Origin: CAYXDR01 sp046498185 | GTDB taxonomy: Bacteria > Desulfobacterota > DSM-4660 > Desulfatiglandales > Desulfatiglandaceae | Assembly: GCA_046498185.1 (NCBI GenBank) | Contig: JAWOBE010000047.1 | Span: 1 to 21,186 of the forward strand | Direction: 5' to 3' | Length of the DNA stretch: 21,186 nucleotides | Shown here: piece by piece, positions 1 through 7,326 of the stretch | How positions within the stretch are numbered: position 1 is the first letter of the stretch | How the letters are laid out: every line of letters begins with the position of its first letter | Notes under the pieces: model-generated | Databases searched by the model: none | Seen by the model: the letters and a program-made list of their open reading frames with translations, nothing else | Told to the model about the DNA's origin: nothing | Program-made: the position numbers and the translations under genes

Positions 1-1
1 C

Positions 2-1288
2 CGGGAAGGTCATCATGCGAAAATTCGAACTATTCGGAAAATATCCGAAAAATTGGGCATACCGATTGCGATACTGCAGGATCTCGGGGGGCCGAAAATC
101 AGAATTGGAACGGTAGCCGAACCCGGCGTAAGGCTCGAAGTCGGCGATAAATTCATACTCACATCAGAGCCTCTTGAATTTGGCACTTTCAGAGTTTCCG
201 TGTCTTATCCCCGGCTGCCCGGAGAAGTGAGGGAAGGGGATACCATCCTTCTCGCAGACGGCATGCTGGAATTGAAAGTGGTTTCGGTCAGAGAACCCGA
301 CATTCACTGTGAGGTTGTCCAGGGAGGAATTTTGACCTCTCATAAAGGGATCAATCTGCCTTCCAGGACAGTGGGGCTGCCGGCCTTGACCGAGAAAGAC
401 AGGGACGATCTTCTGTTCGGGATTTCAGAAGGCGTCGATTACGTAGCGGCCTCTTTTGTCAGAGATCCGGAAGATGTTTTTCGGGTAAAAAAATTAATAA
501 GTGAAAACGGCGGCGATATACCCCTGGTGGCCAAAATTGAAAAACATGAAGCGATAAAAAATCTGGATGAAATAATGACCGCCGCTGACGGCGTGATGGT
601 GGCAAGGGGGGATTTGGGCGTGGAAATTCCGCTCGCGGAAGTGCCCCTGATTCAAAAAAGAATAATAAAGGAGGCCAACCTGAAGGGCAAGCCTGTAATC
701 ACCGCGACCCAGATGCTTAGGTCAATGGTGGAATCCCCCAGACCCACGCGGGCGGAGGCAACCGATGTGGTGAACGCTGTCCTGGACGGCACCGACGCGG
801 TCATGCTATCCGAAGAAACTGCTATGGGTGGCTACCCTGTTGAAGCCGTCCGATTCATGGTAGACCTTCTCCGGAGTGCAGAACAAGGGTTTCCGCACAA
901 ACAATACCTGGCGATGAGGCCTGAGACCATTGTGTCAACCTCTGTTGCACACGCCTCTTGCGTTCTGGCGGCTCATTTGAATGCCGCCGCAATCGTTCCC
1001 AACACGCAATCCGGTTTGACGGCGATTCATATTTCGAGATTCAGGCCGGCGTGTCCGATTCTGGCTCTTTCTCCACATGTTTCCACGGCCAGGAGACTTT
1101 GCCTTTACTGGGGTGTGCAGCCCCGGGTGATTACGAGGCCTAAAGACACCGATGACATGATAGACACAGCCGCGAAATCGGTGTGCGATTCAGGGCATGT
1201 TTCCACCGGAGATCTGGTCGTGATAACGGCCGGGCAACCTGTATGGGTACCCGGAACGACAAACATGATTCGTGTCAAAAAGATTTAA
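2..1288 (+). CDS. pyk: Pyruvate kinase, 5' end cut off by the window edge
   Basis: Catalyses the last step of glycolysis, phosphoenolpyruvate plus ADP to pyruvate plus ATP, in the cytosol. The frame is open from base 2, and 428 residues are visible. Pyruvate kinases are usually about 470-480 residues, so roughly the first 35-45 (including the start) lie outside the window. Visible family marks are the AILQDLGGPKIRIG segment near the start, the B-domain that follows, the catalytic-lysine segment LVAKIEKHEAI, the metal-binding stretch MVARGDLGVEIP, the TATQMLRSM segment and DAVMLSEETAMGGYPVEA. The remainder is the C-terminal regulatory domain, ending in VPGTTNMIRV. The TTG at 53 is only an internal codon, because the homologous reading continues upstream of it. 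The gene converges on argF with a 10-base gap and no clear terminator between them. Identification is firm. Confidence 0.96.
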   Translation, partial: REGHHAKIRTIRKISEKLGIPIAILQDLGGPKIRIGTVAEPGVRLEVGDKFILTSEPLEFGTFRVSVSYPRLPGEVREGDTILLADGMLELKVVSVREPDIHCEVVQGGILTSHKGINLPSRTVGLPALTEKDRDDLLFGISEGVDYVAASFVRDPEDVFRVKKLISENGGDIPLVAKIEKHEAIKNLDEIMTAADGVMVARGDLGVEIPLAEVPLIQKRIIKEANLKGKPVITATQMLRSMVESPRPTRAEATDVVNAVLDGTDAVMLSEETAMGGYPVEAVRFMVDLLRSAEQGFPHKQYLAMRPETIVSTSVAHASCVLAAHLNAAAIVPNTQSGLTAIHISRFRPACPILALSPHVSTARRLCLYWGVQPRVITRPKDTDDMIDTAAKSVCDSGHVSTGDLVVITAGQPVWVPGTTNMIRVKKI

Positions 1289-1298
1289 GTAAAGGACT

Positions 1299-2279
1299 TT
1301 ATTTGCCGATGGTTGCAACCATGACGGCCTTGATTGTATGAACACGGTTTTCCGCCTGGTCGAAAACTTTGGATCGCGGATGCTCGAACACTTCATCGGT
1401 CACTTCGCACACATCGGGAAATTTCACGGAGATTTCGGTGTCGGGGCCGTGAAAGCTCGGGAGACAATGGAGGAAGATCACATTTGGGTTTCCGGTTTTC
1501 TCAATCATTTTTTCGTTGACTTGAAAGGGTTTCAATATGCCGATACGCTCCGGGAGCCTGTCCTCGTCTCCCATAGATGCCCACACATCGGTATAAATAA
1601 CGTCGATACCTTCCACTCCTTCATCAATGCTTGAAGTACATGTGATTCGCGCACCGCTGGGCAACGCAGACTCCCGGGCCTCGGCCAGGAGGCGTGGATC
1701 CGGATAAAGGGACTCATCGGTGACGATCCTGAAATCCAGCCCCATTTTCGCCGAACCGATCATGAGTGAGTTGGCGACGTTGTTGCTTCCATCGCCCACG
1801 TAAGCCATCTTTACACCTTTAAGACCTCCGACGCACTCCATTACCGTCATAAAATCTGCAAGTACCTGGGTGGGATGAAATTTATCAGTCAACCCGTTCC
1901 AAACAGGAACTCCTGCGTAAGCCGCCAGTTCTTCGGCGGTTCGGTGCAAAAAGCCCCTGAATTGTATTCCGTCGAACATTCGCCCCAGAACCCTGGCGGT
2001 GTCTTTCACGCTTTCCTTTTTTCCGAGCTGAATATCGTTTTTACCGAGATACTCAGCATGGCCGCCTTCGTCGTTGCATGCAACGACGAAGGCGCACCTG
2101 GTCCTTGTAGAAGGCTTTTCGAAAATCAGCGCGATGTTTTTACCTTCAAGATTTCTGGACCGGATCCCGGACATTTTATCCTGCTTGAGCTTGATTGAGA
2201 GCTCAAGCAGGTAATCGATCTCGCCCGGCAGGAAATCCTTCAACGTCAGGAAATTCCTTCCCTTTAGATTGACGGACAT
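1299..2279 (-). CDS. argF: Ornithine carbamoyltransferase, long ArgI/ArcB-like type
   Basis: Transfers the carbamoyl group of carbamoyl phosphate to ornithine, giving citrulline, in the cytosol. I chose the ATG at 2279 (326 residues) because GGAGGGGG sits about 7 bases before it; the in-frame ATG at 2294 has no ribosome-binding site. Family marks are the carbamoyl-phosphate motif STRTR (57-61), HPTQ (135-138), DVWASMG (231-237) and HCLP (271-274), ending in FDQAENRVHTIKAVMVATIG. The length and the SMGDE/NRVHTIKAVMVATI wording resemble enteric ArgF/ArgI and catabolic ArcB proteins rather than the shorter (about 305 residue) anabolic type. No arcA or arcC is near, and the remaining arginine genes lie 7 kb away on the other strand, so an anabolic role is the simplest inference. 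Residues 63-72 are encoded by a perfect palindrome (see the repeat at 2063). The gene starts about 30 bases after the prolyl isomerase gene and is probably cotranscribed with it. Confidence 0.95.
   Translation of the reverse strand: MSVNLKGRNFLTLKDFLPGEIDYLLELSIKLKQDKMSGIRSRNLEGKNIALIFEKPSTRTRCAFVVACNDEGGHAEYLGKNDIQLGKKESVKDTARVLGRMFDGIQFRGFLHRTAEELAAYAGVPVWNGLTDKFHPTQVLADFMTVMECVGGLKGVKMAYVGDGSNNVANSLMIGSAKMGLDFRIVTDESLYPDPRLLAEARESALPSGARITCTSSIDEGVEGIDVIYTDVWASMGDEDRLPERIGILKPFQVNEKMIEKTGNPNVIFLHCLPSFHGPDTEISVKFPDVCEVTDEVFEHPRSKVFDQAENRVHTIKAVMVATIGK
2063..2094. repeat. Perfect 32-bp palindrome inside argF
   Basis: Two 16-base arms (2063-2078 and 2079-2094) are exact reverse complements with no spacer; the centre is the GCATGC at 2076-2081. 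The palindrome covers codons 63-72 of argF, just after the STRTRC substrate motif. The same peptide AFVVACNDEG is therefore encoded on both strands. Pairing fails on both sides beyond the arms (2062 with 2095, 2061 with 2096). Confidence 0.97.
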
Positions 2280-2309
2280 TTCATCCCCCTCCATTAACGG
2301 TGCCCAAGG

Positions 2310-3293
2310 CTAGGGTATCATGCGTTCTATGGATGCCGTTTTTTTGAGCTCGCTTAAATAATCGGCGGCTGCTTCTTTTCCTTTTTCCTGCCTCAAATGA
2401 ACGGTCAGGCGGTCTTTGATTTCAGCCAGGGGAACTGTTTTTTCAGGTTGCTTTTCCACCAACTGTATTAAATGCAGACCGAATTGGGTCTCGACGATTT
2501 CACTGACAGCTCCGGGTTCGAGGGCGAAAGCGGTTTCTTCGAATTCCGGCACCATCTGACCTTTACCGAAAAAACCGAGGTCTCCATTCTGGGAAGAGCT
2601 GGGGCAGTCGGAATGTTCCTTGGCGAGTTCTCCGAAATCTTCTCCGCTTTCAACCTTTTCACGGAGTGATGAAAGGAGCTCCCTGTTTTTTTCAATTTTT
2701 TCCGGAGGAGTATCAGGCTTTTTTTCAAGCAGTATATGGCGTGCCCGTACCTGTTCCGGCATTGTAAAGGCCTCGGGATGTTCAGCGTAGAAATTTTCGA
2801 CCGCCTTGTCGCTTACTTCGGCTTTTTGTACGAAAACTTCGTCCACATATTTGCTGATAGCCATGCCTCTTTTAATATGTCTTTTTAAGTTTTCTTCAGT
2901 CATGCTCATATCTTCCAGGGCTTTTGTGAATACTTCCTCGTCCGGGAATCTGCCTTTGAGCGTATCCATCTGCTCGTTGACGGATTCTTCATCGATTGAA
3001 ACTCCGGTTTTTATACTTTCCTGGTAAAGAAGCTCTCTGTCGATCAATTCGTCGAGCACTTTTGTCCGGAAGGAGCCTTGTCCGTCGTCGCTGGTTTCAC
3101 CTTGGTTGAATCCTTTTGCCGCCGCGTTTTTCATCTCCCATTGGAAATCGGACAACGGAATCGACGACCCATTAACAGTTGCAACCGGGTCCGGAGTTTC
3201 GACTTTTTGTGCATTTTCCGATTCAGCTCCAGCAACCGTTGAGAGGGCGATGAGCAGGCAAAACGTTAAACATCCGGTGATTAATCGATACAT
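2310..3293 (-). CDS. Secreted parvulin-type peptidylprolyl isomerase (SurA/PrsA-like chaperone)
   Basis: Probably a periplasmic folding catalyst and chaperone that isomerises prolyl bonds in exported proteins. The start is the ATG at 3293, preceded by AAGGAG about 7 bases upstream; the frame is open upstream, but that part is not protein-like. It encodes 327 residues. Residues 1-23 form a Sec signal peptide (hydrophobic ITGCLTFCLLIALSTV, predicted cleavage after AGA). Residues 34-180 resemble the SurA N-terminal chaperone domain (VATVNGSSIPLSDF...). Residues 181-280 are one parvulin domain, with RARHILL, AKEHSDCPSSSQNGDLGFFGKGQMVPEF and the closing FGLHLIQL. SurA usually has two parvulin domains and PrsA is a lipoprotein; neither fits exactly, so I give no symbol. 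It follows mogA by 68 bases and precedes argF by about 30 bases. Confidence 0.9.
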   Translation of the reverse strand: MYRLITGCLTFCLLIALSTVAGAESENAQKVETPDPVATVNGSSIPLSDFQWEMKNAAAKGFNQGETSDDGQGSFRTKVLDELIDRELLYQESIKTGVSIDEESVNEQMDTLKGRFPDEEVFTKALEDMSMTEENLKRHIKRGMAISKYVDEVFVQKAEVSDKAVENFYAEHPEAFTMPEQVRARHILLEKKPDTPPEKIEKNRELLSSLREKVESGEDFGELAKEHSDCPSSSQNGDLGFFGKGQMVPEFEETAFALEPGAVSEIVETQFGLHLIQLVEKQPEKTVPLAEIKDRLTVHLRQEKGKEAAADYLSELKKTASIERMIP

Positions 3294-3324
3294 AAAAAAT
3301 CTCCTTTTCCGCGCGATGCGCTTG

Positions 3325-3348
3325 CCGGATAACACTATAATCATCCGG
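3325..3348 (-). promoter_or_regulatory. Inverted repeat in the leader of the prolyl isomerase gene
   Basis: CCGGAT at 3325-3330 and ATCCGG at 3343-3348 are perfect 6-base arms around a 12-base A/T-rich centre that contains TATAGT on the minus strand. It lies 32-55 bases before the prolyl isomerase start. A smaller hairpin, GCGC-GAT-GCGC, is at 3311-3321. This could be an operator over a promoter or a leader hairpin; the sequence alone cannot decide, and chance is possible. Confidence 0.3.
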
Positions 3349-3361
3349 TCGATTGATAGTT

Positions 3362-3880
3362 CTACTCTTGGTTGATTTCCGGCGGCGGTGCACAATCGGA
3401 AGTGTCCCCGGCGAGCTTCGAAAGTGCATGAGGCAGGGCCGGAAGAACTACTTCCAGGTTTTCCAGGGCGCCGCGAGTGCTTCCGGGCAGGTTCACTATA
3501 AGGCAAGTGTTTCTTACACCGGCCACTGCTCTTGAAAGCATTGCGTGAGGGGTTACCGACATGCTTTTAGCTCGCATAGCCTCAGGGATACCGGGTACTG
3601 CATACTCTATAATCTCCTCTGTTGCCTGGGGCGTGACATCCCTGGGGCTTAGACCGGTGCCGCCGGTGGTAACGATCAGGGACAGTTCTTCTTCGTCGAC
3701 CCATTGGACAAGGGCCTGCGCAATCAACGGCTGTTCATCGGGCACGATCTTTTGGAGTAAGACCGAATACCCCTGTGAAGAAAGCAGATTTGAAACCGCT
3801 TTCCCGCTTTCATCGATTCTCAACCCTGCGTAGCCTTTATCGCTTATCGTCAGTACACCAGCTTTTAAATCCTGGCCCAT
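3362..3880 (-). CDS. mogA: Molybdopterin adenylyltransferase, MogA/MoaB family
   Basis: Acts late in molybdenum cofactor synthesis: MogA adenylylates molybdopterin before molybdate insertion. The ATG at 3880 has GGAG 7 bases upstream and gives 172 residues, usual for the stand-alone family; an earlier in-frame TTG at 3910 is unlikely. Visible marks are the first strand AGVLTISDKG (7-16), the substrate loop TTGGTGLSPRDVTPQAT (71-87), the PGIPEAMR segment (97-103) and the closing loop NLPGSTRGALENL (130-142). MogA and MoaB cannot be separated reliably by eye, so the symbol means the family. No other cofactor genes or molybdoenzymes are in the window. It lies 103 bases downstream of the EF-G-like gene, from which a hairpin separates it. 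Confidence 0.88.
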   Translation of the reverse strand: MGQDLKAGVLTISDKGYAGLRIDESGKAVSNLLSSQGYSVLLQKIVPDEQPLIAQALVQWVDEEELSLIVTTGGTGLSPRDVTPQATEEIIEYAVPGIPEAMRAKSMSVTPHAMLSRAVAGVRNTCLIVNLPGSTRGALENLEVVLPALPHALSKLAGDTSDCAPPPEINQE

Positions 3881-3910
3881 GGCAGCTCTCCGAATGAACC
3901 AAAAGCACAA

Positions 3911-3957
3911 AATCCGAAACCTCCTTTGAGGGAATACCTTAAGGAGTATTTCGGATT
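3911..3957 (-). terminator. Terminator-like two-part hairpin between the EF-G-like gene and mogA
   Basis: AATCCGAAA (3911-3919) pairs perfectly with TTTCGGATT (3949-3957), and inside this CTCCTT (3921-3926) pairs with AAGGAG (3941-3946), leaving a 14-base loop. On the minus strand the hairpin is followed by TTGTGCTTTT, a broken T-tract. It most likely ends or attenuates transcription of the EF-G-like gene. A regulatory leader of mogA is the alternative. Confidence 0.6.
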
Positions 3958-3983
3958 GTGGAAGTGATTAATTGAATAAACAT

Positions 3984-6062
3984 TTACTCCTGATCTTTAG
4001 CAGCAGCTACTATTTTTTCGGCGAGCTGTGCCGGAACTTCTTCATAATGAGAATGCTCCATTGTAAAAAAGCCACGGCCCGCCGTCATAGAATTCAAATC
4101 GAGTGCATACTTAAGGACTTCGGCCATGGGGACGCTTGCTTTTATCACCTGGTATTTCCCAATACTGTCCATCCCCAGGACCCTTCCTCTACGGCCGTTT
4201 AAGTCGCCCATTACATCTCCCATAACTTCTTCGGGCAGGGTGATTTCCATTTTCATCACCGGTTCCAGCAGTATGGGATTAGCCTCCTGGATGGCCTTTT
4301 TCAGGCACATGCTTGCAGCTATCTTGAATGCCATTTCAGACGAATCCACATCGTGGGATTTACCATCGTAGAAACGTACTTTCATGTCAACCAGAGGATA
4401 ACCCGCGAGGAACCCCTGCGGGAGCGCTTCGACGATACCCTTTTCCACGGCGGGAACAAAATTTCGCGGCACGTTCATTCCTACGAGGGCCTCTTCAAAC
4501 TCGAAGCCGGAACCCCGTTCAAGGGGGGCCACGTCGAAGTGAACTTCGGCGAACTGACCGCGGCCACCGGTCTGTTTTTTGTGCCTGTAGATTACTCCTT
4601 TAACTTCTTTTTTTATTGTTTCACGATAAGGCACTTTAACCGGGTTGAGAGTAACCTCTACACCGTATTTGCGGTTCAGCTTTTCACAGGTTGCCTCCAG
4701 GTGAATCTGCCCGGTGCCGGAAAGGATTATCTCGGATGTTGTCTGGTCCCTGCCGAGTTTCAGCGTCGGGTCTTCGTCCAGAAGTTTCGAAAGAGAACTG
4801 AACACCTTGTCTTCGGTGCCCTGGACTTTTGCCTCAACGGCATACGAAATGACCGGGGGCATTAACTCGGCTGATTTATATACAATCTGTGAATTAAGCG
4901 CACAGAGGGTGTCGCCGGTGGCCGTTTCCTTCAGCTTGGGGATCGCGACGATATCGCCGGCCACGGCTGCTTCTATAGGCTGTTGTTTTTTCCCCTCCAC
5001 CAAAAACAGCTGACCGAATTTTTCTTTTACATCTTTGGTGGAATCGTAAACAGTGGTATCGGATTCAAGCTTACCGGAAAATATGCGCAACAGTGTAAGT
5101 TTACCTGCAAACGGATCCGCTATGGTCTTGAAGACGAGGCCTGAGAACGGAGCGTTTTCCTCCGGCGGCATTTCGATTTCTTCGTCGCTTCCAGGCTTGA
5201 GGCCTTTCTTGGGGGGTCTTTCGGCCGGAGACGGGAAAGCCTGGATTATCAGGTCCATCAAATTGGCAACACCGATGTTCAGCGTCGCCGAGCCGCACAT
5301 CAGCGGGATCAACATGCCGGATTTTACGCCTTGTACGAGGGTGTTTTCGATTTCTTCGTCAGACAATTCTTCACCCTCGAGATATTTTTCCATAAGGTCG
5401 TCATCCGCTTCGACGATGTTCTCAATCATTTTTTCGCGCCACTCTGCGGCGGTTTCTTCTAATTCCGCCGGTATGGCGGTGTTTTGGAACTTCCCGCTAC
5501 CGTCCTTTGAATATATGTTCGCCTTCATTTTCACGAGGTCAACGACACCCTCGAAAGCTTCTTCGGCACCTATCGGTATCGCGATTGGTGTGGCCTTTGT
5601 CTGAAAAGTCGTGGCGACGTCGTCGACCATGCGGTAAAAGTCGGATCTTTCCCTGTCCAGCTTATTTATAAACACGATTCGGGGCAAGCCCTCTTGATCG
5701 GTGAATTCCCATACTTTTTCGGTGCCTACCTTGACTCCTGCGGTTGAATCTATGGCAACCACCGCGGCATCAGCGGCTTGAAGCGCGAGGCGGGCTTCTG
5801 ATATGAAATTGTAATCTCCAGGGGTATCGAGCAGGTTGATGATTTGCTTTTTCCAGGTGCAGTGGTGCACTGCGGTGCTGATCGTTATACCTCTTTTTAT
5901 TTCCTCGGGTTCATAGTTCAGGTTCGAGGTACCGTCGTCTACTTTGCCCAGTTTGCTGGTCGCTTTCCCGTTGAATAGCACAGCTTCAGCCAGTGAGGTT
6001 TTTCCGGAACCCGCATGTGCCACAAAAGCTATATTTCTTAGTAGTTCGGTTTTTCTTTCCAT
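3984..6062 (-). CDS. EF-G-like translation GTPase (FusA2 type)
   Basis: A five-domain paralogue of elongation factor G; its exact ribosomal role is not settled. The ATG at 6062 follows AAAGGG and gives 692 residues, a normal EF-G length. The GTP-binding motifs are a P-loop AHAGSGKT (15-22), RGIT with the switch I threonine (57-60), DTPGDYNF (79-86), NKLD (133-136) and CGSA further on. Domain II follows residue 300, domain IV carries TGGRGQFAEV, and domain V ends with AGRGFFTMEHSHYEEVP. Canonical EF-G has AHIDAGKTT and DTPGHVDF. Here the aspartate of the P-loop and the switch II histidine are replaced (PGD at 81-83), which places it with the EF-G-like group rather than the canonical factor. 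No rpsL, rpsG or tuf genes accompany it, again unlike canonical fusA. It is transcribed divergently from xerC. Confidence 0.92.
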   Translation of the reverse strand: MERKTELLRNIAFVAHAGSGKTSLAEAVLFNGKATSKLGKVDDGTSNLNYEPEEIKRGITISTAVHHCTWKKQIINLLDTPGDYNFISEARLALQAADAAVVAIDSTAGVKVGTEKVWEFTDQEGLPRIVFINKLDRERSDFYRMVDDVATTFQTKATPIAIPIGAEEAFEGVVDLVKMKANIYSKDGSGKFQNTAIPAELEETAAEWREKMIENIVEADDDLMEKYLEGEELSDEEIENTLVQGVKSGMLIPLMCGSATLNIGVANLMDLIIQAFPSPAERPPKKGLKPGSDEEIEMPPEENAPFSGLVFKTIADPFAGKLTLLRIFSGKLESDTTVYDSTKDVKEKFGQLFLVEGKKQQPIEAAVAGDIVAIPKLKETATGDTLCALNSQIVYKSAELMPPVISYAVEAKVQGTEDKVFSSLSKLLDEDPTLKLGRDQTTSEIILSGTGQIHLEATCEKLNRKYGVEVTLNPVKVPYRETIKKEVKGVIYRHKKQTGGRGQFAEVHFDVAPLERGSGFEFEEALVGMNVPRNFVPAVEKGIVEALPQGFLAGYPLVDMKVRFYDGKSHDVDSSEMAFKIAASMCLKKAIQEANPILLEPVMKMEITLPEEVMGDVMGDLNGRRGRVLGMDSIGKYQVIKASVPMAEVLKYALDLNSMTAGRGFFTMEHSHYEEVPAQLAEKIVAAAKDQE

Positions 6063-6364
6063 ACAAAACCCTTTCCTAATCAATCTGAAATTTCGTACAC
6101 TATTGCCTGCCGTTTATCTTTGCAACCCGAAAGGAAATTCCTCCCCAGCGTGGCCCCTGAAGGAGCCATAACAGAAGTGCGGTCAGGACCCATCATATTT
6201 AGCGTTTACACCGAGGAAATAAAGTCAAATGAGGAAAATACATCAATTTCAAAAACAAAGTCAAGGTAAGAATAGCCGACCCTATTTTTTCATTGCGAAT
6301 TCCCGGAAAAATGTTAGACTTTGCGCTTTGATAACGGGCTTTCAATATGCCTGAGGGGGCTCGC
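6063..6364. other. Divergent intergenic region between the EF-G-like gene and xerC
   Basis: These 302 bases hold no protein-like frame. They are A/T-rich in the xerC-proximal half. A weak imperfect hairpin, GGCCCC-TGAA-GGAGCC, lies near 6152-6167 and a GGAAATTCC palindrome near 6133-6141. A weak xerC promoter candidate is listed separately. On the minus strand a poor match (TTGCAA, 17-base gap, TAGTGT) could serve the EF-G-like gene. I recognise no riboswitch, RNA gene or repeat. Confidence 0.6.
6293..6320 (+). promoter_or_regulatory. Possible weak sigma-70 promoter for xerC-hslVU
   Basis: TTGCGA (6293-6298), a 16-base spacer and TAGACT (6315-6320) make four of six matches in each box. It is correctly placed about 45 bases before the chosen xerC start. 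Nothing better is visible in the intergenic region, but the match is weak. Confidence 0.35.
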
Positions 6365-7285
6365 GTGCAACTTGCACCGCTGATAGAATCATTTGTACGG
6401 TATCTGGAGATTGGTAAAAACTATTCATTCAACACGGTGAAGGGTTACCGAGCGGACCTCTATCAGTTTGCAGCTTTTCTCGAAGAGCGCTTGGAGCTGA
6501 ACAAAAAGGACGTCCGCGTTGAATCTATAGACATAACACGTATAAGGGAATACCTCGCTTTTCTCTTTACGAGGCTCAAACGAAAAACGATCGCCCGAAA
6601 GCTGTCTGCTTTGCGATCGTTCTTTGTTTTTCTCGAAAAGCGGGGAATCGTGACCGTAAATCCGGCTACGGAGATTTCCTCTCCGAGGCTGGAGAAAACG
6701 ATACCGGTTTATCTTTCGGTGGATGAAATGTTCCGCCTGCTTGAAGGCGCTGACCGCCGTGATCCACTGGGTCTGAGGGACCTTGCGATTCTTGAAACCC
6801 TTTATTCAACCGGCCTGAGGGCCGGTGAACTCACCTCTTTGAATTTCGCTGATGTGAGTTTCGAGGAGCGTCTTGTCCGGGTAAGAGGTAAAGGGGGTAA
6901 GGAACGTGTTGTTCCCATAGGACGCCGTGCGGCAGCTACACTCGAACATTATTTGAGAGCGGTGGAAAGCCTCCGTAAAAAGAAACAGTGGAATGAAAAA
7001 GGCGGCGGGGCATTGTTTGTAAATTTTCGCGGGGGGAGGCTTACGAGTAGAAGTGTGAGATCGATCGTAAAACGATATGCTGGACGTAGCGGTGCTCCAT
7101 CGGATATAAGCCCGCATTCGATGCGTCACAGTTTTGCAACACACCTGATGGACGGCGGAGCAGACCTCCGTTCCGTTCAGGAATTGCTCGGGCATTCAAG
7201 CCTGTCGACTACGCAGCGATATACCCATGTGAGCCTCGATCGTCTCATGGAAGTATATGATAAATCCCATCCCAGAAGTAAATAG
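6365..7285 (+). CDS. xerC: Tyrosine recombinase XerC
   Basis: Site-specific recombinase that, with XerD, resolves chromosome dimers at dif during cell division. The frame also has an ATG at 6347, but GAGGGGG lies 8 bases before the GTG at 6365 and nothing resembles a ribosome-binding site before the ATG, so I prefer GTG (306 residues). An N-terminal SAM-like core-binding domain (about 5-85) is followed by the catalytic domain. The catalytic set is complete: R152 (STGLRAGEL), K176 (RGKGGKER), H251 and R254 (SPHSMRHSFATH), H277 (LGHSS) and the nucleophile Y286 (RYTHVS). The C-terminal VSLDRLMEVYDKSHPR is XerC-like rather than XerD-like. Its place directly before hslV-hslU matches the codV-codW-codX arrangement of Bacillus, which supports XerC. 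It is not a mobile-element integrase, since no att site or cargo is seen. Confidence 0.92.
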   Translation: MQLAPLIESFVRYLEIGKNYSFNTVKGYRADLYQFAAFLEERLELNKKDVRVESIDITRIREYLAFLFTRLKRKTIARKLSALRSFFVFLEKRGIVTVNPATEISSPRLEKTIPVYLSVDEMFRLLEGADRRDPLGLRDLAILETLYSTGLRAGELTSLNFADVSFEERLVRVRGKGGKERVVPIGRRAAATLEHYLRAVESLRKKKQWNEKGGGALFVNFRGGRLTSRSVRSIVKRYAGRSGAPSDISPHSMRHSFATHLMDGGADLRSVQELLGHSSLSTTQRYTHVSLDRLMEVYDKSHPRSK

Positions 7286-7326
7286 CACGGGCACGGGTTT
7301 TGTGACTGTGCTGAGGAGCGGTTGAA

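Noticed and set aside
3294..3506. N-terminal extension of 71 codons on the prolyl isomerase frame
   Set aside because: It overlaps the end of mogA, would bury the signal peptide, and the ATG at 3293 has a good AAGGAG site.
6061..6364. Possible riboswitch or small RNA in the divergent intergenic region
   Set aside because: Only short imperfect hairpins are visible, with no known riboswitch core and no clear promoter-terminator pair.
6365..7285. Tyrosine recombinase as a sign of a mobile element
   Set aside because: The sequence is XerC-like and sits in the conserved xerC-hslV-hslU arrangement, with no att repeats or cargo genes.
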